Positions 17,379 through 26,555 are shown, counted from the first letter of the stretch. The stretch is 64,000 nucleotides of DNA from Lacihabitans sp. CS3-21 (GCF_024343675.1 NZ_RJUD01000098.1:62001-126000), one strand, 5' to 3'. Numbers and translations: made by a program. The notes: generated by a model from the sequence alone, not told the origin.

Positions 17379-18590
17379 TTAAAGGCTTTCTAAAAATTTA
17401 ATAAGTAATTGTTTTTCGTTTACCGTCAATGCCAAATACCGCTGACGGCTATTGGCTGCTTCGCCTCCGTGCAGAGTGATTGCTTCATCTATACTTTTTG
17501 CCCGACCATCGTGCAATAAATGCATTTTGCCTCCTTGCGAATCTTTCGACAGACCTAAGCCCCAAAGTGGTGTCGTTCGCCATTCGTAAGTTTTGGCAGT
17601 CCCTTCCGTATAATTGTCATCTAGGCCATTGCCCATATCATGCATGAGCAGGTCGGTGTAAGCCGCAAATGTTTTGTTATTTATTCCAGCAATGCTCGAT
17701 GGCCCAGTTGTCATTTGTGGAATATGACAAGAGCTACATTGGCTTTTGATAAAAAGACCCTTACCATCTTTAATATCTTGATTTGTGGAGTTTCGCTGTA
17801 AAGGAGCTTTTAGTGTTTGTAAATAAAGCACCAAATCTGCGATTTCATTATCGCTTACCTCAAAGTCTTGGTTTTCTCCGCTAAAAGTATCCCTTGCTGA
17901 AAACGAACTTACAACGCCCATGTCTTGATTGTAGGCATTAACCGTTTGATTCAGAAGATTATATGCTCCGGCTTTTCTTCCAAAACGACCGATATATTTT
18001 CCATTTTTACTGATTGCATTCGATTTTGGTTTTACAAAATCTGCTAACTCTATCCAGTTGGGTACACCCGAAATACCATCGTGATCTTTATCTTCTGGGT
18101 CAGACAGAGCCAATATATCAGCATCAGAAACTGCCTCTAAAAACCCTAAACCTGTATTTGCTGGAGCAATAAATGTAGAATGCGTAGCACCAGATGGTAT
18201 GGTTTCTGGCATAAATCCCACAATGGCTCTGTGCTGTAATTGTGGTCCTCCTTGATTCAGAAATTGATTGCCAGTTTCATTAATTTGGCCAAAACGCACT
18301 AAACTAGTTGATGGATGTCCTTTTCCGTCACCAGCATGGCAACTGATACATGAGTTAGAAACAAAAAGTGGCCCAAGACCTGTGGTTGAAGTAAAAACTC
18401 TTGCAAAGGCAACATCTCCACGCAAAAACTTTGCGGTTTCGGCAGTTGAGAGTGCATCTATTGTTCCGTCTAAAACTTCATTTTCTTCGGGTGAACTGGG
18501 CAATATTTTTTCACAAGAAGTTGACAATAAACCAATTCCTGAAATAAATAAGTATTGAAAAAGTATTTTCATTTTATATCTGGTATTCAT
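17379..18590 (-). CDS. Di-haem oxidoreductase (DHOR/DUF1111-type 'thiol oxidoreductase') lipoprotein
   Basis: 403 residues. A lipoprotein-like signal (ISGIGLLSTSC) is followed by two c-type haem sites, CISCH at 81-85 and CSSCH at 285-289. Family blocks are HMGNGLDD-like MHDMGNGLDD, EWRTTPLWGLG and LLHDGRAKSIDEAITLHGGEA. The relatives are distant kin of di-haem cytochrome c peroxidases, and in Bacteroidota they often sit in iron or metal uptake loci, but no imelysin gene is present here. A second start at residue 7 (MKILFQY) gives a better-formed signal. It is the first gene of the operon with the Rieske protein and porin. Confidence 0.86.
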   Translation of the reverse strand: MNTRYKMKILFQYLFISGIGLLSTSCEKILPSSPEENEVLDGTIDALSTAETAKFLRGDVAFARVFTSTTGLGPLFVSNSCISCHAGDGKGHPSTSLVRFGQINETGNQFLNQGGPQLQHRAIVGFMPETIPSGATHSTFIAPANTGLGFLEAVSDADILALSDPEDKDHDGISGVPNWIELADFVKPKSNAISKNGKYIGRFGRKAGAYNLLNQTVNAYNQDMGVVSSFSARDTFSGENQDFEVSDNEIADLVLYLQTLKAPLQRNSTNQDIKDGKGLFIKSQCSSCHIPQMTTGPSSIAGINNKTFAAYTDLLMHDMGNGLDDNYTEGTAKTYEWRTTPLWGLGLSKDSQGGKMHLLHDGRAKSIDEAITLHGGEAANSRQRYLALTVNEKQLLIKFLESL

Positions 18591-18600
18591 GATTTGAGTA

Positions 18601-18652
18601 CAAAGATATAAAATTTTAGAATATACTAAAATATTTGTTAGAATAATCTAAC
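18601..18652 (-). promoter_or_regulatory. Promoter and palindromic operator candidate for the di-haem/Rieske/porin operon
   Basis: TATCTTTG on the minus strand (18601-18608) lies just before the start at 18590. A perfect palindrome GTTAGA-ATAA-TCTAAC at 18637-18652 occupies the region where the -33 element would be. The 15 bases at 18634-18648 recur at 18763-18777 as a half site. This arrangement suits an activator or repressor; which one is unknown. The rest of the gap to 18952 shows only a short palindrome ACCCCTGGGGT at 18731-18741. Confidence 0.4.
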
Positions 18653-18952
18653 TTATTTATTATAATTATCTTTCAAAGAATTCCATTAGAATCCGAAAAA
18701 TACAAAAACATCATAAAATCAGATAGTTAAACCCCTGGGGTGCTAGGCTCGGTGGTGTAGTTTTTGTTAGAATAATCAAATTCCTATGGGGCTTTGATTA
18801 TCAATTACTTAACAAAGTAAAGTGTCAAAATTAAACTTTCCTGAATGCCATTAACTGAATTCTATTGTGGTAAATTCTATAAATTTTCTCTTGAATAACC
18901 TTAAAAAAATGAAACACAAACATGTAGGTTCGTTTAAAAAATCAGCTTCCAA

Positions 18953-21193
18953 TTAATAATTCAGTATCAAGCCGATTCCCAAGCCCATATCACTATCGTA
19001 ATGCAAATTCATTCCTAGATTTTTATTTACAATATATTTTAAACCTGCCATATATTCTTTATCTGTATTTACCATCAGACTGGCTCTGAGCCGTTTAGCA
19101 ATCGGTATATCCTCACGCATCAATTGTACTCTCAAGTTTCCGCCGTGGTAAACTTCGGTTTGCAAAATAAATAACATGGGCAATGTGTAAGCTAAACCCA
19201 AGCTAAACTGTTGGCGATTATCCTTTGTATTGGTCTGTCCAAAAATATTCTTTTCATACTTTGTCAAGCCCATTTCATCCATATCAAATTTCCGGTACCG
19301 CCAATCAAAACCTATAAAAGGCATTAACCATTGCATTTTGCCCAAATATCTCCCTAAATGTGTTTCGGTTTCGTAGCCGTGTTTATCATGATATCCGAGT
19401 CGCCATTCAGTTCCCATCATCCAACGGGTATTTTGAATCATAAACATGCCATCATTACCATTGGTGGCAAAATCGTTTTCGGCCATTAAATGAAATCCTC
19501 TATCGTCTGCAAATAATTTCCTTTGGGCCAATTTAGGATTGGGAATTAAAGGATTTGGAGCTTGATTTTCATAGGTCAAAACCCTTCCCATTCCACTCAT
19601 CATGTGGTATAAAATATGGCAGTGAAAAAACCAATCCCCCTCAGCATTGGCATTAAATTCAAGCGTATCGGTTTCCATCGGCATAATATCCACTATGTTT
19701 TTAAGGGGTGCATGGTCTGCTTTTCCATTCAGTAATCTAAAATCATGGCCATGCAAATGCATGGGATGACGCATCATAGAGCCGTTGTAAATTATGATTT
19801 TTATGTTTTCCCCTTTTTTAATCAATATCTTGTCGGATTCAGAAACAACCTTGTTATCCATGCTCCATACGTACCGATTCATGTTGCCAGTAAGTTCAAA
19901 CTTTAGCTCCTTAACTGGCACATTATCGGGCAAATTGGTTTTTGTTGTAGATTTTAGCATTGCATAGTTAAGGGTTACGATATCTGCAAGGCTATTGGCG
20001 TTGTACCTATTCGGGTCATCATCTGACTGTTTTGGCTTGGAGTTTCCTGTAATTTCAGGATACATCACGACATTCATATCCATTTGGTTGAGGCTCATTC
20101 TCATACCCATATCATCCAAATCACCGTTTATTTTCATCATCGAATTCATCATTTTCATTCCCTCAAAATATTTGAGTCGAGGCATTGGCGAAATAAGTTG
20201 TTTGACACCATCACCAAAATAAATAGAAGCAGAGTTTGTACGATCTTCGGTGGTAGCCAGAAACTCAAAAGCTGTACTTTCAGTGGGAATGGTAATAACT
20301 ACATCGTAAGTTTCTGAAACAGCAATGATAAATCTATCCACTTCGACAGGTTCTACATCGTTGCCGTCGTTGGCTACTACAATCATTTTACCACCTGCAT
20401 ATCTCAACCAAAAATAGGAAGACGCTCCTCCATTAGAGATTCGTAAGCGTACTTTATCTCCAGCTTTCAAAGGTTTTCCATCTATGGTTTTTATGTCAGT
20501 TGATGGCTTCCCATTCATAAAAATTTTGTCATAATAGACATCACTAACGTCCATGGCCAACATTCTTTTGCCTTCATTGAGTAGTTTGGTTTTAAGATGC
20601 CCAGCTTTAATAGCTTCAGAATAACTTTGCGTAGCATTTTTTCTTATCGCAAACCAATCCGTGGCATTATGCAACATTCTATGCACGTTTTCGGGCTTAT
20701 AGTCTGTCCATTCGCTCAGCACTATGGGAACAGTCGGCAAATCATCTATGCCTTTTCTAAATGACGGATCTTTTTGCTTTTTTAACATCACAAAGTTTCC
20801 ATACATACCTATTTGTTCCTGCAAACCGCTGTGGCTGTGGTACCAATGCGTGCCATGCTGAATGATTGGAAATCTATAAATATGTGTGGTATTGGGTTTT
20901 ATGGGCATTTGTGTCAAATTCGGCACACCATCTTCTTTATTGGGCAATAACAAACCATGCCAGTGAAGTGATGTGGTTTCCTTTAACTCATTGTAGACGT
21001 GGATTTCTGCTGTGTCACCTTCTGTAAAAGTGAGCGTAGGCATTGGTATTTGTCCATTTACAGCAATTGCATGTTTTTCCTTACCATTAAAATTGACAAT
21101 GGTGTCTCTGACATACAAATCGTACCGAACCACTTTTTGACCAGCAACCGCCAAAGAGACTACCAACAACACTATCAGACATTTAGCTTTCAT
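18953..21193 (-). CDS. Multicopper oxidase (CopA-type) with C-terminal barrel-like domain
   Basis: 746 residues with a signal peptide (MKAKCLIVLLVVSLAVAGQ). The cupredoxin part (about 25-550) holds all copper-site motifs: HWHG at 77-80, HWYHSH at 116-121, HPMHLHGHDF and FFHCHILYHMMSGMG. It also has methionine-rich stretches (GMKMMNSMMKINGDLDDMGM), as in copper-resistance oxidases. After about residue 560 a second region begins that resembles CopB: YETETHLGRYLGKMQWLMPFIG, followed by alternating strands and LGIGLILNY at the end. The oxidase probably detoxifies Cu(I) in the periplasm. The fused tail suggests attachment to the outer membrane, which is inference. Confidence 0.88.
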   Translation of the reverse strand: MKAKCLIVLLVVSLAVAGQKVVRYDLYVRDTIVNFNGKEKHAIAVNGQIPMPTLTFTEGDTAEIHVYNELKETTSLHWHGLLLPNKEDGVPNLTQMPIKPNTTHIYRFPIIQHGTHWYHSHSGLQEQIGMYGNFVMLKKQKDPSFRKGIDDLPTVPIVLSEWTDYKPENVHRMLHNATDWFAIRKNATQSYSEAIKAGHLKTKLLNEGKRMLAMDVSDVYYDKIFMNGKPSTDIKTIDGKPLKAGDKVRLRISNGGASSYFWLRYAGGKMIVVANDGNDVEPVEVDRFIIAVSETYDVVITIPTESTAFEFLATTEDRTNSASIYFGDGVKQLISPMPRLKYFEGMKMMNSMMKINGDLDDMGMRMSLNQMDMNVVMYPEITGNSKPKQSDDDPNRYNANSLADIVTLNYAMLKSTTKTNLPDNVPVKELKFELTGNMNRYVWSMDNKVVSESDKILIKKGENIKIIIYNGSMMRHPMHLHGHDFRLLNGKADHAPLKNIVDIMPMETDTLEFNANAEGDWFFHCHILYHMMSGMGRVLTYENQAPNPLIPNPKLAQRKLFADDRGFHLMAENDFATNGNDGMFMIQNTRWMMGTEWRLGYHDKHGYETETHLGRYLGKMQWLMPFIGFDWRYRKFDMDEMGLTKYEKNIFGQTNTKDNRQQFSLGLAYTLPMLFILQTEVYHGGNLRVQLMREDIPIAKRLRASLMVNTDKEYMAGLKYIVNKNLGMNLHYDSDMGLGIGLILNY

Positions 21194-21196
21194 ATT

Positions 21197-21403
21197 TTAC
21201 TTTTTTAGTGTGGTTGAATCTGGGTTTTGTGTAACTGGCTCGGTTAAATCCATTCCACAATCTGAGCATTTTTCGCCTTCTTTGCCGATGATTTCGGGAT
21301 GCATTGAGCAAGAATAGGACTGGGCCACTTTTGAAGATTCAGTTTTGGCTGAATTGCAAGACCCCATCATTAATATTAAGGCAACAATTATTAAATTTTT
21401 CAT
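21197..21403 (-). CDS. Small lipoprotein with one heavy-metal-binding (CPMHPE-type) domain
   Basis: 68 residues. The lipoprotein signal is MKNLIIVALILMMGSC. The mature part contains YSCSMHPEIIGKEGEKC and SDCGMDL, the compact C-x-MH...C-x2-CGM metal-binding module found on copper efflux proteins. It probably buffers copper on the periplasmic side. The gene ends 4 bases before the multicopper oxidase start, so the two are co-transcribed. Confidence 0.82.
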   Translation of the reverse strand: MKNLIIVALILMMGSCNSAKTESSKVAQSYSCSMHPEIIGKEGEKCSDCGMDLTEPVTQNPDSTTLKK

Positions 21404-21473
21404 TTCAATTATTTACAACAATTTTTGATAAACATTTTCTTAAAAATCCATTTGAATAGATATACTATTTTCT

Positions 21474-22037
21474 TCATTTCATATTCTCAAAATCAAACGC
21501 TACACTCAAATATTCCCAGCTCATTTTTATTTTTCCTTTTTTGTCATTTGTGGCCAATACTTCATAAGTCAAAGCCTCTGTTATTTTCTTACTTTTGCTT
21601 GGCTTCACGCTCAATCTTAAAATGTCATTTTCTTGTTTGTAATCATCCGCAAGGTGCATGTCCCAAGTTTTGCTAAGAATAATCGTCCACGTTTTATTGT
21701 TGGGAATAGTAAAAAATCCGTACTTGCCTTTTGGAATATGTTTGCCTTGAATCATTACATCTTGCGAGAAATCAATCCAAGTAGCATGGTGTGCTCCCGT
21801 TGCCCATACTTGGTTGTAGGCCACCAAGCCGTTCCAAATTGACCTCCCTCTTACACTCGGAGAGCCATATTCAATGTGTACATGATTGTTGCCCACCATT
21901 GCCATGGCTGTCATTTTGGGGCTTTTGGGCTTTACGGCTGTTTTGGTAGTATCAGCTTTAGGTTGATGGTTTTCGTGCTGAGCAAACACGCAGTTTGATA
22001 AAATAATGCTCAAAATGATTAAGATGTTTTTTTTCAT
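21474..22037 (-). CDS. Secreted DUF2911 protein
   Basis: 187 residues with a signal peptide (MKKNILIILSIILSNCVFAQ). The body is the DUF2911 family: VHIEYGSPSVRGRSIWNGLV, YNQVWATGAHHATWIDFS, GKYGFFTIPNNKTWTIILSK. The function of the family is unknown. A histidine-rich stretch after the signal (HENHQPK) and its place among copper genes suggest a periplasmic metal-related role, but nothing in the sequence proves it. Confidence 0.85.
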   Translation of the reverse strand: MKKNILIILSIILSNCVFAQHENHQPKADTTKTAVKPKSPKMTAMAMVGNNHVHIEYGSPSVRGRSIWNGLVAYNQVWATGAHHATWIDFSQDVMIQGKHIPKGKYGFFTIPNNKTWTIILSKTWDMHLADDYKQENDILRLSVKPSKSKKITEALTYEVLATNDKKGKIKMSWEYLSVAFDFENMK

Positions 22038-22056
22038 TTTCTTTGATATTTAAATA

Positions 22057-22788
22057 TTATTTTCTTTTACGACTTACAAAAAACAGAATGAATCCAGATA
22101 GAATAGAAAATAGCCCAAACACAGAAAACACCCTTAATAACCAATTAGAAATATTGTCTCTGCTTTGGTAGTCCATGGTGTGCATCATCCATAAAAAATC
22201 AAAAACCCTCCATTTATTGTTTCTGAATTTTTGAACAGATGCTAAATCGGCGGCAACATAAACCGTAGTATGGGAAGGATGATTAAAAGTGACTGCATAC
22301 GCTGGTAAAGGCTGCTCACGGTATTCATGGTGACCATTTGTGGTCGTTAAATATTCCACTTGTTTTACTTTGGCATCATCAGCGAAATTGGCTTTTGCCA
22401 TATTCACGGCCTCTTCTTTCGTTAATGGAGCACGCAAAGCACCTGTTTGGGCATAGGCCAATTGTATTTTTCTTCCCCTGTCATGAGTCTTCGAATAGGT
22501 AATTTGATATACTGGCTCACCAAAAATCTGAATCAACTTTAGGTCAAAAACAAAATTAATACTATCCTTTTCTTTTATTTTCTCAATGATACTTTGCGGA
22601 TTTGCCAAATTCAAATCCACTCCCAAGGGATGAATATGAGCCTTTTGATGATCGCCATGGATTTCGTCCATGTCTGACCAACTGAAATACAAACCGCCTA
22701 TCGTCCAGAATAGAAACTGAATACCTAAAGCAACACCCAAAAAGCGATGTACTTTCCTGATTTTTCTTTGAAACTCTCCTTTTTTCAT
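22057..22788 (-). CDS. PepSY domain membrane protein
   Basis: 243 residues. Membrane helices lie at about 14-32 (FLGVALGIQFLFWTIGGLYF) and 215-236 (LLRVFSVFGLFSILSGFILFF). Between them is a periplasmic region with a histidine-rich start (MDEIHGDHQKAHIHP) and a PepSY-type segment (LTKEEAVNMAKANFADDA). The layout matches short PepSY-associated membrane proteins, often near metal or iron reductases. WxMHTMDYQ in the last third recalls haem-ligand histidines in that group. Copper-related electron transfer is possible. Confidence 0.75.
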   Translation of the reverse strand: MKKGEFQRKIRKVHRFLGVALGIQFLFWTIGGLYFSWSDMDEIHGDHQKAHIHPLGVDLNLANPQSIIEKIKEKDSINFVFDLKLIQIFGEPVYQITYSKTHDRGRKIQLAYAQTGALRAPLTKEEAVNMAKANFADDAKVKQVEYLTTTNGHHEYREQPLPAYAVTFNHPSHTTVYVAADLASVQKFRNNKWRVFDFLWMMHTMDYQSRDNISNWLLRVFSVFGLFSILSGFILFFVSRKRK

Positions 22789-22822
22789 TTATAATGGTTT
22801 AAAATTAGTCTTTCAATATTCG

Positions 22823-25333
22823 CTATAACTTAATACTTTTCAACCTTAAAGCGTTTGCAATAACCGAAACTGAACTAAAACTCATGGCCAATGCTGCAAT
22901 CATGGGTGATAATAGAATACCAAAAAACGGAAATAAAACCCCTGCTGCAATTGGCACGCCAAGTGTGTTGTAAATAAAGGCAAAAAATAAGTTTTGCTTA
23001 ATGTTTTTCATCACAGCATGGCTTAAATTTTTAGCTTTTACAATTCCTTGTAAATCACCCTTTACTAAAGTTATTTTGGCACTTTCAATGGCCACATCTG
23101 TTCCTGTTCCCATAGCAATTCCCACATCCGCTTGTGCCAATGCAGGTGCATAATTGATACCATCGCCAGCCATTGCTACTACTTTTCCTAATGCTTGGAG
23201 GCGTTTTATTTCTTTCAATTTATCCTCAGGCAAGCATCCAGCTTTAAATCCACTTAAACTTAGCTCACTCGCCACTGCTTTTGCCGTATTTTCGTTATCG
23301 CCTGTTAGCATGATAACTTCAACACCTTGTTGCATCAGTTCTTGTATGGCGGCTTTACTGGTTATTTTAATGGCATCAGTAATGGCTACAAATCCTTCCG
23401 CAATGCCATTAATAGCAATGTAAGACACCGTTTTACCTAATTTTTGTTCATTAATAATCTTGCTTTCTAATTCCTCAGAAACGCTTGCTCCAACTTGTTC
23501 CATGAGGGCTATATTACCAAGAGCGACTTTTTTATTCTTGACGGTTCCAACTACCCCTTTTCCTGCAATTGCTTCAAAATCTTTCACTTCTATTAATGAA
23601 ATGTTTTTTTCTTTGGCATATTTTACAACTGCTTCGGCTAATGGATGCTCACTATATTGATTTAATGAAGCGATGTCTTGTAGTAAATCTTCATTTTGTT
23701 GTGTCGCATATATTTTTTCTACCGAAGGTTTACCCTCGGTAATAGTACCTGTTTTATCAATGATTAAAACATTTACTTTGTTTAAATTTTCTAAGGCTTC
23801 GGCATTTTTTATTAAAACGCCTGACGATGCACCCTTTCCAACACCAACCATGACCGACATGGGTGTAGCCAAACCTAATGCACACGGACAAGCAATAATT
23901 AAAACGGCTATGGCATTAATAAAACCGTAAACCAAGGCTGGTTCTGGACCAAATTTTGCCCAAACCAAGAACGTAATGATAGAGATAGCTACAACAATTG
24001 GCACAAAATATTTGGCAATGCTATCTGCTAATTTTTGGATGGGTGCTTTTGAGCGGCTGGCATCATTGACCATCTGAATTATCTGTGAAAGCAAGGTTTC
24101 AGAACCTATTTTTTCGGCAATCATTACAAATGATTTGTTGCCGTTGATTGTTCCCGAACTTACAGAATCTCCCACTTTTTTATCAACTGGGATAGGCTCA
24201 CCCGTAATCATTGATTCGTCAATAGAACCTTCGCCAGTAGTTATTTTTCCATCCACAGGAATCTTATCGCCAGGTTTTAAGCGTAACAAATCCCCCTTTT
24301 TAATGTCGTGAATTGAAATTATTTTATCTTTTCCATCAATCACCAAAGTGGCTTCTGTTGGGGCTAATTTTAGTAATTCTTTGATAGCTCCGCTTGTTTG
24401 ACTATGAGCCTTTGCTTCTAATAATTGACCTAATAAAACCAAAGTTAAGATTACTGTTGTAGCTTCAAAATAAAGATGGACAGTTCCAGTTTCACTTTTG
24501 AATTCGTTTGGAAAGAGATTTGGGAACAACATTCCGACAACACTAAACAAAAAAGCCACTCCCGTTCCGATACCCACAAGGGTAAACATATTTAGATTCC
24601 AAGTGATAATAGATTTCCAAGCACGCACAAAAAACATCCAACAAGCATAAAAAACTACAGGAAGTGTTAGTACAAATTGCACCCAATTCCACTCAGCATG
24701 TTCCATTATTTTCATTAATGGATCATTGGGTATCATGGCGGACATAGCTATTGCAAATACTGGAATCGTAAATGCAACAGCTATTTTCATTTTTCTTATC
24801 AAGTCTTTGTAGGTCTTGTTATCTTCCGTTTCGCTTGCTGCTATCAGGACTAAATCCATTCCACAAATTGGGCAGGCACCTGGTTCATCACGTATGATTT
24901 CGGGATGCATAGGACAAGTATATTCAGTTTTTTGCGAAATACTTGCTTGTTGTACCAAATCCATACCACATACGGGGCAATCTCCAGCTTTATCATATAG
25001 CTTTTCACCCTCACAGTGCATCGGGCAATAGTATTTGCCATTCCCATTATTAAGTAATGATTTTGTTTTATCAATAGCTAAATCGGGTTTTTTATTACCG
25101 TCATTTTTTGAAGCAATCTTCACTGCATTGGCATCCTCTATTGTATAATTTCCAACCGCCGAAAGAGAGGTTTGAAATTGTTTGGTAGAAATGTGTTTCT
25201 CCATTGTAATGACTGCCATTGGTGGTTCTAATGTCACAACAGCAGAAACACCCTCTATTGTATTAAGGGTGTTTTCCACTTTTGTACGACAACCATTACA
25301 TGACATACCAGTTATTTGATAGTTATGGGTCAT
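22823..25333 (-). CDS. copA: Copper-translocating P1B-type ATPase; hinge-motif aspartate replaced by tyrosine
   Basis: 836 residues. The N-terminus has an HMA domain (GMSCNGC), then two metal-binding modules (YYCPMHCEG...CPVCGMDL; YTCPMHPE...CPICGMDL), then eight membrane helices. Core motifs: TGEP, CPCALGLATP in the transport helix, DKTGTITEGK with the phosphorylated aspartate, HPLAEA, MLTGDN and, last, GDGINYAPALA. In nearly all P-type ATPases this last motif is GDGxNDxPAL; here the second aspartate, which helps bind Mg2+, is tyrosine (TAT instead of GAT, one base). The enzyme may be inactive, unless this is an assembly error. It lies between the PepSY gene and an HMBD protein gene in one run. 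Confidence 0.93.
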   Translation of the reverse strand: MTHNYQITGMSCNGCRTKVENTLNTIEGVSAVVTLEPPMAVITMEKHISTKQFQTSLSAVGNYTIEDANAVKIASKNDGNKKPDLAIDKTKSLLNNGNGKYYCPMHCEGEKLYDKAGDCPVCGMDLVQQASISQKTEYTCPMHPEIIRDEPGACPICGMDLVLIAASETEDNKTYKDLIRKMKIAVAFTIPVFAIAMSAMIPNDPLMKIMEHAEWNWVQFVLTLPVVFYACWMFFVRAWKSIITWNLNMFTLVGIGTGVAFLFSVVGMLFPNLFPNEFKSETGTVHLYFEATTVILTLVLLGQLLEAKAHSQTSGAIKELLKLAPTEATLVIDGKDKIISIHDIKKGDLLRLKPGDKIPVDGKITTGEGSIDESMITGEPIPVDKKVGDSVSSGTINGNKSFVMIAEKIGSETLLSQIIQMVNDASRSKAPIQKLADSIAKYFVPIVVAISIITFLVWAKFGPEPALVYGFINAIAVLIIACPCALGLATPMSVMVGVGKGASSGVLIKNAEALENLNKVNVLIIDKTGTITEGKPSVEKIYATQQNEDLLQDIASLNQYSEHPLAEAVVKYAKEKNISLIEVKDFEAIAGKGVVGTVKNKKVALGNIALMEQVGASVSEELESKIINEQKLGKTVSYIAINGIAEGFVAITDAIKITSKAAIQELMQQGVEVIMLTGDNENTAKAVASELSLSGFKAGCLPEDKLKEIKRLQALGKVVAMAGDGINYAPALAQADVGIAMGTGTDVAIESAKITLVKGDLQGIVKAKNLSHAVMKNIKQNLFFAFIYNTLGVPIAAGVLFPFFGILLSPMIAALAMSFSSVSVIANALRLKSIKL

Positions 25334-25337
25334 GCTA

Positions 25338-25895
25338 TTATTTTTTACTTGCTTTTGTTAACTTCATTCCACACTTGTGGCACTTATCACCTTCCTTTCC
25401 AGCAACCTCTGGGTGCATGGGGCAAGCAAATTTTGCATCTCCTGTCATTTTTACATGGTCTTTCATATCCATATCATTTTGAAAACAATACAAAACGCAA
25501 GCCATTCCTTTGTAACTAGAATGCACATTGCCTATTTTCTTGCCAGAAGCATCAAATACATTACAAGTCTTTCCATTGTCTTTAACACTAAATGTCAAAT
25601 CACCATTAACATTATGATAGGTTTTTCCATCTTTACCCATTCGACCCATAAGGTTTCCTTTTGCATCAACTAAATTTCCTTGACCATCGACATAGGCTAT
25701 TTTATTACCTTTTGCATCATTTATTATGTTGTCCTTCGTGACCTGACCTATAGTAACCCCTTCTCTTTTAACAGTGCCTTTGGCATCAATACTGGTCATT
25801 GGCTGTTTGTAATTTCGAGATTGAGCTTTTGTAAAAAAAGGAACAACAAACACAATCATAATTACCACCAAAAATAGTTTTTTAATATTTTTCAT
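25338..25895 (-). CDS. Secreted protein with repeats and C-terminal heavy-metal-binding domain
   Basis: 185 residues. A signal peptide (to ...PFFTKAQ) is followed by short, imperfect repeats of the form DAKGN-x-(I/L)-(A/M)-x-(V/M)-x-GxG (residues about 35-110), which should form a beta structure of hairpins. The end carries FACPMHPEVAGKEGDKC and HKCGMKL, the same metal-binding module as in the neighbours. A likely periplasmic copper buffer. The minus-strand sequence about 25 bases before the ATG has TACCTTTA, a weak -7 candidate. It is 4 bases upstream of the ATPase start and probably leads that operon. Confidence 0.75.
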   Translation of the reverse strand: MKNIKKLFLVVIMIVFVVPFFTKAQSRNYKQPMTSIDAKGTVKREGVTIGQVTKDNIINDAKGNKIAYVDGQGNLVDAKGNLMGRMGKDGKTYHNVNGDLTFSVKDNGKTCNVFDASGKKIGNVHSSYKGMACVLYCFQNDMDMKDHVKMTGDAKFACPMHPEVAGKEGDKCHKCGMKLTKASKK

Positions 25896-25994
25896 CTTTG
25901 TTTTTATTTATGATGTAAAGGTATCTTAGACGAAATATCAATCTATTACATAATTTTAGCTAATAGTTGTAAATTTTTTAAAATGCTTATTTCT

Positions 25995-26555
25995 CTAAAT
26001 AATACCTATTGATTTTCGCCTATTGGCTCCCATTTTTTTAAACTCGGATGGAGTAAGACTGGTAGTTTTTTTAAATTGATTGCTTAAATGACCAACACTA
26101 CTATAATTCATTTTATAAGCAATTTCACCCAATGTCAATTCATTGTAGGCTAATAACTCTTTGACCTTTTCGATTTTTTGAGAAATAAAAAAGTGTTCGA
26201 TAGTGTAACCCTCGATTTCTGAAAATAATGAGGTTAGATAATGATAGTCCAAACCCAATTTTGATGTTAGATAATCTGATAGATTTATTCTTATTTTATC
26301 TTCATCTTCTTGAATAAGCTTTACAATTAAAATTTTTACATTTTCAACTGTAATTATTTTTTTGTCAATCAATAGTTCAAAACCCAAGACATTTAAAGCT
26401 ACTTCAAATTGCCTTTTTTGCTCTTCCTCTAACTCATTTACCAAATCAACCTCACCAAAATCAATCTTTTGATAAGGAATCGAAAGCTTATCTAACTCTA
26501 TCTTGACAGCTAAAATACAGCGAGGACAAACCATATTCTTGATAAATATTTTCAT
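25995..26555 (-). CDS. AraC-family regulator with N-terminal Cys-x2-Cys metal-sensor-like domain
   Basis: 186 residues. The N-terminal half starts MKIFIKNMVCPRCILAVK, looking like a divergent HMA fold with CPRC as possible Cu(I) ligands. The C-terminal half (about 85-180) is an AraC-type DNA-binding domain: YHYLTSLFSEIEGYTIEHFF, LTLGEIAYKMNYSSVGHLSNQFKKTTSLTPSEFKK. It overlaps the end of the upstream multicopper oxidase gene by 4 bp. I infer a cytosolic copper sensor that regulates this island's copper operons. Confidence 0.82.
   Translation of the reverse strand: MKIFIKNMVCPRCILAVKIELDKLSIPYQKIDFGEVDLVNELEEEQKRQFEVALNVLGFELLIDKKIITVENVKILIVKLIQEDEDKIRINLSDYLTSKLGLDYHYLTSLFSEIEGYTIEHFFISQKIEKVKELLAYNELTLGEIAYKMNYSSVGHLSNQFKKTTSLTPSEFKKMGANRRKSIGII

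Noticed and set aside
18731-18741. Operator ACCCCTGGGGT
   Set aside because: Single short palindrome far from any start codon; it could occur by chance.
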